Origin: Streptomyces sp. f51
Lineage (GTDB): Bacteria; Actinomycetota; Actinomycetes; Streptomycetales; Streptomycetaceae
Length of the DNA: 64,000 nt
NCBI RefSeq assembly: GCF_037940415.1
Contig: NZ_CP149798.1
Coordinates: 1,240,001-1,304,000, forward strand
Direction of reading: 5' to 3'
The position numbers were made by a program, and so were the translations under genes. The notes beneath the pieces are model-generated. The model did no database searches. It worked only from the letters and a program-made list of their open reading frames with translations, and was not told the DNA's origin. Below, in pieces: positions 1-9,624 of the stretch. Position 1 is the first letter of the stretch. The number at the start of each line of letters is the position of its first letter.

Positions 1-722
1 GTGAAGGAGCGCAGCTCGACCTGGGAGTTCTTGACCTTCAGCTGGCCCGTGTAGTGCGGGTTCTTCGTGAAGACGGCCCGGGTGACGGTGTCGTCCTTGG
101 AGTCGATCTTCACGGTGTAAGGACCGGAGCCGTCCACGGAGAAGCCGTCGCGCAGGTGGTTCTTCTCGTAGTCCTTCGAGCTCACGATGCCGGCGACCGG
201 GGTCGACAGCTTGAACGGGAAGGTCGCGTCGGCGATCTTGAGGTGGAAGATCACCTCGCGGTCGCCACGGGTCTCGACGGTGTCGACGGTGGACAGCAGG
301 GCCGCGACACCACTGTCGGCCTTGATGGCCCTGGCACGGTCGATGGAGAACTTGACGTCCTTGGCGGTGATCGCGTCACCGTTGGAGAACTCCAGGCCCT
401 CGCGCAGCGTGCACGCGTAGCGCTCGTTGCCGCTGTCGGTGAAGCCGCACTTCTCGGCCGCCTCGGGCTGGGGCTCACCGTCACCACGCGGCTGGACCAT
501 CAGCGTCTGCACGGTCTGACGGAGCACGTTCCAGGTGCCGACGTCGTAGGCGTACGCCGGGTCGAACGGTGCCGGGGCATCCTTCGAGGCGGTGAACTGG
601 TCCGTGGTACCGACAACGATGGCATCGCCGCTGTTGCCCCCGCTGGCGGACCCGCCGCAGGCGGCGAGCACTGGGGCGAGCAGGCCGACCACGGCCGGCA
701 GCACCAAAGTCTTGCGGTTCAT
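1..722 (-). CDS. ABC transporter solute-binding lipoprotein, family 5 (peptide/nickel type), 3' truncated by window edge
   Basis: The reading frame starts with ATG at 722 and is still open at base 1, so about 240 residues are visible and the C-terminus is missing. The N-terminus is a lipoprotein signal: MNRK, a hydrophobic stretch, then the lipobox LAAC with Cys22, followed by a Gly/Ser linker. After that come family-5 features: a DPAYAYDVGTWNVLRQTVQTL-like segment and the motif region around FSNGDAITAKDVKFSIDRA, typical of oligopeptide-binding (DppA/OppA) proteins. A GGAGA ribosome-binding site lies 9 nt before the ATG. It should capture peptides outside the membrane for an ABC importer whose other genes would lie left of the window. 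The substrate cannot be told. Family confident, ligand unknown. Confidence 0.85.
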   Translation of the reverse strand, partial: MNRKTLVLPAVVGLLAPVLAACGGSASGGNSGDAIVVGTTDQFTASKDAPAPFDPAYAYDVGTWNVLRQTVQTLMVQPRGDGEPQPEAAEKCGFTDSGNERYACTLREGLEFSNGDAITAKDVKFSIDRARAIKADSGVAALLSTVDTVETRGDREVIFHLKIADATFPFKLSTPVAGIVSSKDYEKNHLRDGFSVDGSGPYTVKIDSKDDTVTRAVFTKNPHYTGQLKVKNSQVELRSF

Positions 723-1186
723 GCTCGTGTTTCTCCAGAGCTGTAGGTTCCGCGAACCGGCATGCAGGGGTGGCGCGGCGGTCACGGGGTTACGGCGATG
801 TTCTCGCGATGACATTAGTCCGCACCACAACGTCGTCCATACCGGTACCGGAGCCGTCTTCCGCTCACGCTGCGAAACCGGGCGTGGACACACCGATAAC
901 CCGACACGGGAAGGATTAGTGCAGGCTTTCATCAATCGGGACACAAGGGCACGCGAAGCCTTCACACATGGGCGGTGCGTGCACAATCCGGTCCGACTGT
1001 CGACCCTCCGTAACGTGGCGAACGTCACACCGTAAAATTGATTGAGGCGTACCGGAATTAGTGGTTCCGCCCCGATTTGAATTCCTGAAGACCCTCGCCC
1101 GCGCTTACCACACGGAACGCCCGCGCCTTTCCCGCGCATTCGATTCCGCACGCTGCGCCATGAAGCGGGCGACGTTCCGTGATCGG
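723..1186. other. Intergenic region upstream of the solute-binding lipoprotein gene
   Basis: This 464-base stretch lies between the lipoprotein gene and the end of the HAD gene, both on the minus strand, so it should hold the lipoprotein promoter. It is visibly less GC-rich around 1020-1080. I found no convincing gene, RNA gene or long hairpin in it. Confidence 0.5.
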
Positions 1187-1888
1187 TCAGTGCGCCTTTG
1201 TCATCACACGATGCAAAAAGGGCAGGTCGACCTCTTCGAGGGAACGCACCACGGTACGGCGGGCGGCCGGGCTGATGGGGGCGACCGAGGGCACGGCGAT
1301 CACCTGGCAGCCCGCGGCCTCGGCGGAGGCGACGCCGGTCGACGTGTCCTCGATGACGGCGCAGCGCGCCGGTTCGGCACCGAGCCGAGCGGCCGCGAGG
1401 AGGTAGGGGTCGGGGAACGGCTTGGTCCGCTCGACCTCGTCGCCGGCGACGGTCAGGGCGAAGAAGTGGGAGCCGATCGCGCCAAGGACACGGTCGATGA
1501 TCCGCCGGTGCGAGGCCGAGACCAGTGCGGTGGGCATCTCGTGCGCCGCGAGCTCGGCGAGCAGCCGGGCGGCTCCGGGCATCAGCGGCAGGGAGTGGCC
1601 GATGCGCTCCTCGAAACCGTCGTTGAGCAGCACGGACAGTTCGGGCAGGGTGATGTCGGCGCCGGTGGCCTCGATGAGGAATCCCGCGCTGCGGGTCATG
1701 GGTCCGCCGACCACAACATGGCGCCAGGAGTCGTCCAGGGTGTGTCCGAGGGCGGCGAAGACGGCGACCTCCACGTCCCACCAGAAACCCTCGGTGTCCA
1801 CCAGGGTTCCGTCCATGTCGAGGAGCACGGCCTGAAGGGCTGAGCCTTCGGCCGTACGGGTTCCGAGCGCGGGGACCGTACTGGTCAT
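1187..1888 (-). CDS. HAD-superfamily hydrolase (subfamily IA, phosphoglucomutase/phosphatase-like)
   Basis: This 233-residue protein has the HAD signature near the N-terminus, LLDMDGTLVDTEG at about residues 22-34, with the nucleophile Asp and the second catalytic Asp two residues on. Motif II is Ser/Thr (VSAS at about 125), the motif III Lys is in RTKPFPDP, and the acidic motif IV is in VIEDTSTG. The layout is that of the beta-phosphoglucomutase/GPH-like group of small-molecule phosphatases. The start at 1888 has a strong AAGGAGGTG site 8-9 nt upstream. It lies downstream of metH on the same strand, separated by 140 bases and a hairpin, so it probably has its own transcription. Substrate not predictable. 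Confidence 0.88.
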   Translation of the reverse strand: MTSTVPALGTRTAEGSALQAVLLDMDGTLVDTEGFWWDVEVAVFAALGHTLDDSWRHVVVGGPMTRSAGFLIEATGADITLPELSVLLNDGFEERIGHSLPLMPGAARLLAELAAHEMPTALVSASHRRIIDRVLGAIGSHFFALTVAGDEVERTKPFPDPYLLAAARLGAEPARCAVIEDTSTGVASAEAAGCQVIAVPSVAPISPAARRTVVRSLEEVDLPFLHRVMTKAH

Positions 1889-1914
1889 CCTGGCGCACCT
1901 CCTTGAGGGACGAT

Positions 1915-1956
1915 CAGGCCGGCCGCCCCCTTGTACGCCAGGGGACGACCGGCCTG
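1915..1956 (-). terminator. Hairpin downstream of metH
   Basis: The arms 1915-1930 and 1941-1956 pair over 16 positions with a 10-nt loop. Two positions pair only as G-U, and only in RNA made from the minus strand, which fits a terminator for metH transcripts. There is no clear U tract, as is usual in streptomycetes. Confidence 0.6.
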
Positions 1957-2028
1957 CGATGGACCGACCAGTGTACGACTTATCCGATCAGTGTGCGTCG
2001 TGCCGCGTGCCGCGGCGCGTCGGGACCC

Positions 2029-5000
2029 TCACCGTGCGTTGAAGTACTTCGCCTCGGGGTGGTGGATGACGATGGCGTCGGTCGACTGCTCGGGGTGGAG
2101 CTGGAACTCCTCGGAGAGGTGGACGCCGATGCGCTCCGGTTCGAGGAGCTCGGCGATCTTGGCGCGGTCCTCCAGGTTCGGGCAGGCGCCGTAGCCGAGG
2201 GAGAAGCGGGCGCCGCGGTACTTCAGGGCGAACATGTCGTCGATCGCGGCCGGGTCCTCCCCCGCGAAGCCCAGCTCGGAGCGGACGCGCGCGTGCCAGT
2301 ACTCGGCGAGGGCCTCGGCGAGCTGGACGGACAGGCCGTGCAGTTCGAGGTAGTCGCGGTAGGCGTTGGCCTCGAAGAGCTTGGCGGTCTCCTCGCCGAT
2401 GCGCGATCCGACGGTGACGACCTGGAGGCCGACCACGTCGGTCTCCCCCGACTCCTCGGGGCGGAAGAAGTCGGCGAGGCAGAGCCGGCGGCCGCGGCTC
2501 TGGCGCGGGAAGGTGAACCGGGTCCGCTCGTTGCCCCGGTCGTCCAGGATGATCAGGTCGTCGTCCTTGGAGACGCACGGGAAGTAGCCGTAGACCACGG
2601 CGGCCTCCAGCAGGTTGTCCCGCTGGAGCCGGTCGAGCAGTCCGCGCAGCCGCGGCCGGCCCTCGGTCTCGACGAGCTCCTCGTAGGTCGGGCCGTCGCC
2701 GGCGCGGGCCTGCTTGAGACCCCACTGGCCCTTGAACAGGGCACCCTCGTCCAGCCAGGAGGCGTACTCCTTGAGCTGGATGCCCTTGATCACGCGGGTG
2801 CCGGTGAAGGGGGCCTTCGGTACGGGGTTGTCGACGGAGACGTCGGAGCGGACGTGACCCTCCTGCGGCCGCTCCTCGGTCTCCACGGAGGCGACCGCGC
2901 GCACCCGGCGCTGCTTGAGCTCGGGCAGGACCGCGCCGGGCACCCCGCGCTTGACGCCGATGAGGGCGTCCATCAGGCGCAGCCCCTCGAAGGCGTCGCG
3001 GGCGTAGCGGACCTCGCCCTGGTAGATCTCGTGGAGGTCCTGCTCGACGTAGGCCCTGGTCAGGGCCGCGCCGCCGAGGATGACGGGGTAGTCGGCGGAC
3101 AGACCCCGCTGGTTCAGCTCCTCCAGGTTCTCCTTCATGATCACCGTGGACTTGACCAGGAGTCCCGACATGCCGATGACGTCGGCCTTGTGCTCCTCGG
3201 CGGCGTCCAGGATCGCGGAGACCGGCTGCTTGATGCCGAGGTTGACGACGTTGTAGCCGTTGTTGGACAGGATGATGTCGACGAGGTTCTTGCCGATGTC
3301 GTGGACGTCGCCGCGGACGGTGGCCAGGACGATGGTGCCCTTGCCCTCCGCGTCCGACTTCTCCATGTGGGGTTCGAGGTAGGCGACGGCGGACTTCATG
3401 ACCTCGGCGGACTGGAGCACGAAGGGCAGCTGCATCTGGCCGGAGCCGAACAGCTCACCGACCACCTTCATGCCGTCGAGGAGGGTCTCGTTGACGATGT
3501 CGAGGGCGGGGCGGTCCTGGAGGGCCTCGGCGAGGTCGGTTTCCAGGCCGTTCTTCTCGCCGTCGATGATCCGGCGCTTCAGGCGCTCGTCCAGCGGGAG
3601 CGCGGCCAGTTCCTCGGCCTTGCCCGCCTTGAGCGACTTGGTGGTGGCGCCCTCGAACAGGGCCATGAGCTTCTGGAGCGGGTCGTAGCCCTCGGACCGC
3701 CGGTCGTGGATGAGGTCGAGGGCGGTGGTGACCTCCTCCTCGCTGAAGCGGGCGATCGGCAGGATCTTGGAGGCGTGGACGATGGCCGAGTCCAGGCCGG
3801 CCTTGACGCATTCGTCGAGGAAGACCGAGTTGAGCAGGATGCGGGCGGCCGGGTTGAGGCCGAAGGAGATGTTGGACAGGCCGAGCGTGGTCTGGACGTC
3901 GGGGCGGCGGCGCTTGAGCTCGCGGATCGCCTCGATGGTCGCGATGCCGTCCTTGCGGGACTCCTCCTGGCCCGTACAGATGGTGAAGGTCAGGGTGTCG
4001 ATGAGGATGTCGGACTCGTGGATGCCCCAGTTGCCGGTGAGGTCCTCGATGAGCCGTTCGGCGATGGCGACCTTGGTCTCGACGGTGCGGGCCTGGCCCT
4101 CCTCGTCGATGGTCAGGGCGATCAGCGCGGCGCCGTGCTCGCGCGCGAGGCCGGTGACCTTCGCGAACCGGGACTCGGGGCCGTCGCCGTCCTCGTAGTT
4201 GACGGAGTTGAGGACCGCGCGGCCGCCGAGGCGCTCCAGTCCCGCGCGCAGGACCTCGACCTCGGTGGAGTCGAGCACGATCGGCAGGGTGGAGGCGGTG
4301 GCGAAGCGGCCGGCCAGTTCGTCCATGTCGGCGACGCCGTCGCGGCCGACGTAGTCGACGCAGAGGTCGAGCATGTGCGCGCCCTCGCGGATCTGGTCGC
4401 GGGCCATCTCCACGCAGTCGTCCCAGCGGGCCTCCAGCATGGCCTCGCGGAACTTCTTCGAGCCGTTGGCGTTGGTGCGCTCGCCGATCGCCATGTAGGC
4501 GGTGTCCTGACGGAACGGGACCGTCTGGTAGAGGGAGGCGGCGCCGGGTTCGGGCCGCGGGCTGCGCTCGGCGGGCGTGAGGCCGTTCACTCGCTCGACC
4601 ACCTGGCGCAGGTGCTCGGGGGTCGTGCCGCAGCAGCCGCCGATCAGGGAGAGGCCGTAGTCCCGTACGAAGTTCTCCTGGGCGTCGGCGAGTCCCTCGG
4701 CGTCGAGCGGGAAGTGGGCGCCGTCCTTCGTCAGGACGGGCAGGCCGGCGTTGGGCATGCACAGCAGGGGGATGCGGGAGTGGCGGGTGAGATAGCGCAG
4801 GTGCTCGCTCATCTCGGCGGGGCCCGTCGAGCAGTTCAGGCCGATCATGTCGATGCCGAGCGGTTCCAGCGCGGTCAGGGCGGCGCCGATCTCGGAGCCG
4901 AGCAGCATGGTGCCGGTGGTCTCGAAGGCCATCGAGACCAGCAGGGGCACCCGGACGCCGGTCGCCTCCATGGCGCGGTGCGCGCCGAGGACGGAGGACT

Positions 5001-5556
5001 TGGTCTGGAGCAGGTCCTGGGTGGTCTCGACGATCAGGGCGTCGGCGCCACCGGCGAGCAGGCCCTCGGCGTTGGCCTGGAAGCCGTCGCGCAGGGTGCC
5101 GTACGAGACGTGGCCGAGGGTGGGCAGCTTGGTGCCGGGGCCGATCGAGCCGAGGACCCAGCGCTGGCGGCCGTCGCGGGCACCGAAGGAGTCGGCGACC
5201 TCGCGGGCGATCCTGGCGCCGGCCTCGGAGAGTTCGTGGACGCGGTCGGCGATGTCGTACTCGGCCGCCGCCGAGTGGTTCGCCCCGAAGGTGTTCGTCT
5301 CCACGCAGTCGACGCCGACCTCGAAGTAGGCCTCGTGGACGGAGCGCACGATGTCGGGGCGGGTGATGTTGAGGATCTCGTTGCAGCCCTCGAGGTCCTG
5401 GAAGTCCTCGAGCGTGGGGTCCTGCGCCTGAAGCATGGTGCCCATCGCGCCGTCGGCCACCACGACCCGGGTGGCGAGGGCTTCTCGAAGTGCGTCGGTT
5501 CGCTGCCGGCCTTCGGAAGGACCGGACGAAAGGGACGGGTTCGGCAACGAGGCCAT
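2029..5556 (-). CDS. metH: Cobalamin-dependent methionine synthase
   Basis: This 1175-residue enzyme moves a methyl group from 5-methyltetrahydrofolate to homocysteine through cobalamin. All four modules are visible. The homocysteine/zinc domain (about 20-325) has the zinc cysteines in GLNCSTG (C242) and GGCCG (C308, C309). The pterin-binding domain covers about 350-610. The B12 domain has the axial-ligand motif D-x-H-x-x-G as GDVHDIG (H752). The C-terminal reactivation (AdoMet) domain ends near YGACPNLEDR and the stop. The ATG at 5556 was chosen because the homology starts right after it and GGGAG lies 8 nt upstream; the frame stays open further upstream without family similarity. It is divergent from gylR. 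No B12-box-like riboswitch was recognised in the leader. Confidence 0.97.
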   Translation of the reverse strand: MASLPNPSLSSGPSEGRQRTDALREALATRVVVADGAMGTMLQAQDPTLEDFQDLEGCNEILNITRPDIVRSVHEAYFEVGVDCVETNTFGANHSAAAEYDIADRVHELSEAGARIAREVADSFGARDGRQRWVLGSIGPGTKLPTLGHVSYGTLRDGFQANAEGLLAGGADALIVETTQDLLQTKSSVLGAHRAMEATGVRVPLLVSMAFETTGTMLLGSEIGAALTALEPLGIDMIGLNCSTGPAEMSEHLRYLTRHSRIPLLCMPNAGLPVLTKDGAHFPLDAEGLADAQENFVRDYGLSLIGGCCGTTPEHLRQVVERVNGLTPAERSPRPEPGAASLYQTVPFRQDTAYMAIGERTNANGSKKFREAMLEARWDDCVEMARDQIREGAHMLDLCVDYVGRDGVADMDELAGRFATASTLPIVLDSTEVEVLRAGLERLGGRAVLNSVNYEDGDGPESRFAKVTGLAREHGAALIALTIDEEGQARTVETKVAIAERLIEDLTGNWGIHESDILIDTLTFTICTGQEESRKDGIATIEAIRELKRRRPDVQTTLGLSNISFGLNPAARILLNSVFLDECVKAGLDSAIVHASKILPIARFSEEEVTTALDLIHDRRSEGYDPLQKLMALFEGATTKSLKAGKAEELAALPLDERLKRRIIDGEKNGLETDLAEALQDRPALDIVNETLLDGMKVVGELFGSGQMQLPFVLQSAEVMKSAVAYLEPHMEKSDAEGKGTIVLATVRGDVHDIGKNLVDIILSNNGYNVVNLGIKQPVSAILDAAEEHKADVIGMSGLLVKSTVIMKENLEELNQRGLSADYPVILGGAALTRAYVEQDLHEIYQGEVRYARDAFEGLRLMDALIGVKRGVPGAVLPELKQRRVRAVASVETEERPQEGHVRSDVSVDNPVPKAPFTGTRVIKGIQLKEYASWLDEGALFKGQWGLKQARAGDGPTYEELVETEGRPRLRGLLDRLQRDNLLEAAVVYGYFPCVSKDDDLIILDDRGNERTRFTFPRQSRGRRLCLADFFRPEESGETDVVGLQVVTVGSRIGEETAKLFEANAYRDYLELHGLSVQLAEALAEYWHARVRSELGFAGEDPAAIDDMFALKYRGARFSLGYGACPNLEDRAKIAELLEPERIGVHLSEEFQLHPEQSTDAIVIHHPEAKYFNAR

Positions 5557-5727
5557 GAAGGTGCTCCCTGGAGTGCGACGGCTGTCGGCTTTGCGCTTCC
5601 CGTGGAAGGCGCACGCCGTCAGGGTAGCCCGGAGCACCACGGATCGGTCATGGGCGTCCACGAGGCGGACGGGTGTGGCGTGGATGGCCGCGGTGTGGAG
5701 AAGGACGGAACCGGGGGCGACCACCCA

Positions 5728-5772
5728 TTGGCGGGAGATCGGTGACGACCGGTAGTGTTCGACATTGCCGAA
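5728..5772 (+). promoter_or_regulatory. gylR promoter with overlapping operator-like palindrome
   Basis: A possible -35 TTGGCG (5728-5733) and -10 TAGTGT (5753-5758) precede gylR. The near-palindrome TTCGACATTGCCGAA at 5758-5772 covers the likely transcription start. The same element recurs in opposite orientation before glpF (7019-7034), which suggests it is the GylR operator and that gylR is autoregulated. Confidence 0.6.
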
Positions 5773-5823
5773 CGGCAGCGGGTAGTCGCGCCGGCGGTCG
5801 AAGGGGACGGAGGCAGCACGGCG

Positions 5824-6588
5824 ATGGCACGGAACATCCAGTCGCTCGAGCGGGCAGCGGCGATGCTGCGGCTGCTCGCGGGCGGCGAGCGGCAGCTCGG
5901 CCTGTCGGACATCGCCTCCTCGCTCGGTCTGGCCAAGGGTACGGCCCACGGCATCCTGCGCACGCTCCAGCAGGAGGGGTTCGTCGAACAGGACGCGGTG
6001 TCCGGGCGCTATCAGCTGGGCGCCGAGCTGCTGCGTCTCGGCACCACCTATCTGGACGTGCACGAACTGCGGGCGCGGGCCCTGGTGTGGACCGACGACC
6101 TGGCCCGTTCCAGCGGCGAGAGCGTGTATCTGGGCGTGCTGCACCAGCAGGGCGTGCTGATCGTGCACCACGTCTTCCGGCCCGACGACAGCCGGCAGGT
6201 CCTGGAGGTCGGGGCGATGCAGCCGCTGCACTCCACGGCCCTGGGCAAGGTGCTGTCGGCGTACGACCCGGTGGCGCACAGCGAGGTCCTGGAGGTCGAG
6301 CGCAAGGCGTTCACCCCGCGGACGATCAGTGAGCTGGACGACTTTGAGGGCGTCCTCGACCTGACCCGCGCGCGCGGGTACGCGGACGACGTCGAGGAGA
6401 CCTGGACGGGGGTGGCCTCGGTCGCCGCCCCGATCCACAACCGGCGGCGGATGCCGGTCGGCGCGGTGGGCATCACCGGGGCCGTGGAGCGGGTCTGCAA
6501 GGACGGGGAACTGCGTCCGGAACTGATCGCGGCGGTGCGCGACTGCGCCCGCGCGGTGTCGCGCGACCTGGGTGCCGGGCGCTTCTGA
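5824..6588 (+). CDS. gylR: IclR-family glycerol operon regulator GylR
   Basis: This 254-residue IclR-family protein has an N-terminal winged helix (about 1-70; SLERAAAMLRLLA, LGLAKGTAHGILRTLQQEGF) and a C-terminal effector-binding GAF-like domain (about 85-250). Length and position directly before glpF-glpK-glpD match GylR of S. coelicolor, the glycerol-inducible repressor of that operon. The ATG at 5824 has GGAGG about 9 nt upstream. An in-frame GTG at 5755 falls inside the operator and was not used. Regulation: the palindrome at 5758-5772 probably mediates autorepression, and its twin before glpF mediates operon control. Confidence 0.94.
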   Translation: MARNIQSLERAAAMLRLLAGGERQLGLSDIASSLGLAKGTAHGILRTLQQEGFVEQDAVSGRYQLGAELLRLGTTYLDVHELRARALVWTDDLARSSGESVYLGVLHQQGVLIVHHVFRPDDSRQVLEVGAMQPLHSTALGKVLSAYDPVAHSEVLEVERKAFTPRTISELDDFEGVLDLTRARGYADDVEETWTGVASVAAPIHNRRRMPVGAVGITGAVERVCKDGELRPELIAAVRDCARAVSRDLGAGRF

Positions 6589-6594
6589 CGCGAA

Positions 6595-6631
6595 CGCCGT
6601 TCGCGGGGGCGCCACGGGCCGGCGAACGGCG
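6595..6631 (+). terminator. Hairpin after gylR
   Basis: The arms CGCCGTTCGC (6595-6604) and GCGAACGGCG (6622-6631) pair perfectly over 10 bp with a 17-nt GC-rich loop, 7 bases after the gylR stop. It probably separates gylR from most glpFKD transcription. Confidence 0.55.
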
Positions 6632-6960
6632 CTGACGGGCCCCTGGGCGCGAACACACCGCCCACGGGGCGGTCATGGAGCCTTCGCCCGCACCCGATGA
6701 CGCCTGCGCCCACGGCCGCGGGTCGCGGGGGTGCGGTGCCCTCGCGGGCGGTCGTGGCGCGCGCATCGTCGGCCGGCCGTGCCGTCGCACGGGTCGGCCC
6801 GCCGCCTTTTTCACACCCGACGGTCCCGTTTCGTACGGGCCGGGGTCCGGGATCCACAGCTGCCGGGGCCGGGAAGCGGAATGCTTCCCGGCCTCCTTCG
6901 CATGCTCTCGGACGTGCGACGACGCACCGATAGCACACAGCAATCAATAACGATCCCGTT

Positions 6961-7058
6961 TTCGATAACCGAACCCTTGACGAGTCGGCGAACCGGGAGC
7001 AAGACTCCCGTCCATCGGTCGGCATTGTCGAACACCTACCGGCAATAGGCGTTAGGGT
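6961..7058 (+). promoter_or_regulatory. glpFKD promoter region with two operator-like inverted repeats
   Basis: The 573-base gap 6589-7161 holds no gene but contains the operon promoter. TTCGATAACCGAA (6961-6973) is a 13-bp inverted repeat. TCGGCATTGTCGAACA (7019-7034) is nearly the reverse complement of the gylR operator. A -10-like TAGGGT is at 7053-7058, so the second site would cover the -35 region. This fits repression by GylR with relief by glycerol or glycerol-3-phosphate. The leader to the GTG at 7162 is about 100 nt. Confidence 0.6.
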
Positions 7059-7161
7059 GTGGCAATGCCAGGGCCGAGATCGCTCTCACTCCCCGAGAGC
7101 ACGAACCACCGGAGGGACCCGGGGTTCGGCTTCCCCTGGACGAAGGACAAAGGAGTCGCGG

Positions 7162-7950
7162 GTGTCCAGCTCCGACATCTTCATCGGCGAGACCATCGGT
7201 ACCGCCGTACTCATCCTGCTGGGCGGTGGCGTGTGCGCCGCCGTCACGCTGAAGGCATCCAAGGCGCGCGGCGCCGGATGGCTGGCCATCGCCTTCGGGT
7301 GGGGCTTCGCGGTCATGACCGCGGTCTACATCTCGGCGCCGCTGTCGGGTGCCCACCTCAACCCGGCCGTGACGCTCGCGCTCGCGATCAAGAACGACGA
7401 CTACAGCAACCTCGCCACCTACTGGGGCGGACAGCTGCTCGGCGCCATGATCGGCGCCGCACTGGTCTGGGTCGCCTACTACGGCCAGTTCCTCGCGCAC
7501 CTCACCGACAGCGAGATCGTCGGCGGCCCCGAGGAGCGGACCGCGAAGGCCGTCGAGGCCGAGGAGCCGGGCGCGGGCCCGGTGCTCGGCGTCTTCTCCA
7601 CCGGCCCCGAGATCCGCAACGTGGTGCAGAACCTCGCCACCGAGATCATCGGCACCGTGGTCCTGGTCCTCGCGATCCTCACGCAGGGACTGAACAACAA
7701 CGGCGACGGTCTGGGCGTCCTCGGCGCGCTGATCACCGCCTTCGTCGTGGTGAGCATCGGTCTCTCGCTCGGCGGTCCCACCGGCTACGCGATCAACCCG
7801 GCCCGTGACCTCGGTCCGCGCATCGTGCACGCCCTGCTCCCCCTGCCCAACAAGGGTGGTTCCGACTGGAGCTACGCCTGGATACCGGTCGCCGGCCCGC
7901 TCATCGGCGGCGCGATCGCAGCAGGCATCTACAACGTCGCCTTCGCCTAG
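7162..7950 (+). CDS. glpF: Glycerol uptake facilitator (aquaglyceroporin)
   Basis: This 262-residue MIP-family channel lets glycerol enter the cell by diffusion. Both pore half-helix motifs are present: NPA in [13 protein letters not shown] (about residue 68) and NPARD in [13 protein letters not shown] (about 213), where the Asp after NPAR marks glycerol-conducting members. Six hydrophobic helices are evident. An inserted acidic loop (about 125-145; [15 protein letters not shown]) is longer than in E. coli GlpF. The GTG at 7162 was chosen for the AGGAG 6 nt upstream and because the similarity begins there; upstream in-frame codons are not protein-like. First gene of glpF-glpK-glpD, induced through GylR. 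Confidence 0.95.
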   Translation: MSSSDIFIGETIGTAVLILLGGGVCAAVTLKASKARGAGWLAIAFGWGFAVMTAVYISAPLSGAHLNPAVTLALAIKNDDYSNLATYWGGQLLGAMIGAALVWVAYYGQFLAHLTDSEIVGGPEERTAKAVEAEEPGAGPVLGVFSTGPEIRNVVQNLATEIIGTVVLVLAILTQGLNNNGDGLGVLGALITAFVVVSIGLSLGGPTGYAINPARDLGPRIVHALLPLPNKGGSDWSYAWIPVAGPLIGGAIAAGIYNVAFA

Positions 7951-8066
7951 GAGCCCCCGCTCCAGCACGCTTGGAAGCCGCGCCCCATGCACCATGAGCC
8001 GCACAGCACCGCTTTGAAGCACCGCGCCGTACGCAGCCCCTCATCCACGGACACCAGGAGCACACC

Positions 8067-9605
8067 GTGACCGACGCACACACCGCCGGCCCCTTCATCG
8101 CCGCCATCGACCAGGGCACCACCTCGTCGCGCTGCATCGTCTTCGACCGTGACGGCCGCATCGTCTCCGTCGACCAGAAGGAGCACGAGCAGATCTTCCC
8201 GAAGCCGGGCTGGGTCGAGCACGACGCCACCGAGATCTGGACCAACGTCCAGGAGGTCGTCGCCGGAGCCATCTCGAAGGCCGGCATCACCCGTGACGAC
8301 ATCAAGGCCATCGGCATCACCAACCAGCGCGAGACCACGCTGCTCTGGGACAAGAACACCGGTGAGCCCGTCCACAACGCGCTCGTCTGGCAGGACACCC
8401 GCACCGACGCGCTCTGCAAGGAACTCGGCCGCAACGTCGGCCAGGACCGCTTCCGCCGCGAGACCGGCCTGCCGCTCGCGTCGTACTTCGCCGGCCCCAA
8501 GGCGCGCTGGCTCCTCGACAACGTCGAGGGCCTGCGCGAGCGCGCCGAGGCCGGGGACATCCTCTTCGGCACCATGGACACCTGGGTCATCTGGAACCTG
8601 ACCGGTGGTGTCGACGGCGGCAAGCACGTCACCGACGTCACCAACGCCTCGCGCACCATGCTGATGAACCTGCACACCCTCGCCTGGGACGAGAAGATCG
8701 CCGAGTCCATCGGCGTCCCGCTGGCGATGCTGCCCGAGATCCGCTCCTCCGCCGAGGTCTACGGCGAGGTCACCGGCGGCCCGCTCGGCGAGCTGCTCGG
8801 CGGCATCCCGGTCGCCTCCGCGCTCGGCGACCAGCAGGCGGCCCTGTTCGGCCAGACCTGTTTCTCCGAGGGCGAGGCCAAGTCCACGTACGGCACCGGC
8901 ACCTTCATGCTGATGAACACCGGTGACAAGATCATCAACTCGTACTCGGGCCTGCTGACCACGGTCGGCTACCGGATCGGCGACCAGGAGCCGGTCTACG
9001 CCCTCGAAGGCTCCATCGCCGTCACCGGGTCGCTCGTGCAGTGGATGCGCGACCAGATGGGCCTGATCCAGTCCGCCGCCGAGATCGAGACGCTCGCGTC
9101 CTCGGTCGAGGACAACGGCGGCGCCTACTTCGTGCCGGCCTTCTCCGGTCTGTTCGCCCCGTACTGGCGTCCCGACGCCCGCGGTGTGATCGCCGGCCTG
9201 ACCCGGTACGTCACCAAGGCGCACATCGCGCGCGCCGTCCTGGAGGCCACCGCCTGGCAGACCCGTGAGATCAGCGACGCCATGACCAAGGACTCCGGCG
9301 TCGAGCTCACCGCGCTCAAGGTCGACGGCGGCATGACCTCCAACAACCTGCTGATGCAGACCCTGGCCGACGTCCTGGACGCACCCGTGGTGCGCCCGAT
9401 GGTCGCCGAGACCACCTGCCTCGGCGCCGCCTACGCCGCCGGTCTGGCCGTCGGCTTCTGGACCAACACCGAGGACCTGCGCGCCAACTGGCGCCGGGCC
9501 GCGGAATGGACCCCCAACATGGCCGCGGACGTCCGCGACCGTGAGTACAAGAGCTGGCTCAAGGCCGTCGAGCGGACCATGGGCTGGATCGAAGACGAGA
9601 ACTGA
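8067..9605 (+). CDS. glpK: Glycerol kinase
   Basis: This 512-residue FGGY-family kinase converts glycerol to sn-glycerol-3-phosphate with ATP and thereby traps what GlpF admits. The N-terminal phosphate motif [11 protein letters not shown], the substrate segment [15 protein letters not shown] and the FGGY signature regions ([27 protein letters not shown]) are in order and full length. The GTG start at 8067 has AGGAG 7 nt upstream. It lies 116 nt after glpF and 19 nt before glpD. E. coli GlpK is inhibited by fructose-1,6-bisphosphate; I did not trace those residues here. Confidence 0.97.
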   Translation: MTDAHTAGPFIAAIDQGTTSSRCIVFDRDGRIVSVDQKEHEQIFPKPGWVEHDATEIWTNVQEVVAGAISKAGITRDDIKAIGITNQRETTLLWDKNTGEPVHNALVWQDTRTDALCKELGRNVGQDRFRRETGLPLASYFAGPKARWLLDNVEGLRERAEAGDILFGTMDTWVIWNLTGGVDGGKHVTDVTNASRTMLMNLHTLAWDEKIAESIGVPLAMLPEIRSSAEVYGEVTGGPLGELLGGIPVASALGDQQAALFGQTCFSEGEAKSTYGTGTFMLMNTGDKIINSYSGLLTTVGYRIGDQEPVYALEGSIAVTGSLVQWMRDQMGLIQSAAEIETLASSVEDNGGAYFVPAFSGLFAPYWRPDARGVIAGLTRYVTKAHIARAVLEATAWQTREISDAMTKDSGVELTALKVDGGMTSNNLLMQTLADVLDAPVVRPMVAETTCLGAAYAAGLAVGFWTNTEDLRANWRRAAEWTPNMAADVRDREYKSWLKAVERTMGWIEDEN

Positions 9606-9624
9606 CGAGGAGTAAGAACCCGCA

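Noticed and set aside
1903..5745. Very long open frame on the plus strand opposite metH
   Set aside because: It is antisense to a clear methionine synthase, and its composition (Gly, Asp, Val, Leu, Gln, Arg) is what the GC-rich complement of a real gene gives. No domain is recognisable.
5557..5823. Cobalamin riboswitch in the metH leader
   Set aside because: I looked for a B12-box-like core and the long conserved junction and found neither in the 267 bases available.
5557..6615. N-terminal extension of metH to 6615
   Set aside because: It runs through the promoter and into gylR on the other strand and has no methionine-synthase similarity; the ATG at 5556 has a good ribosome-binding site.
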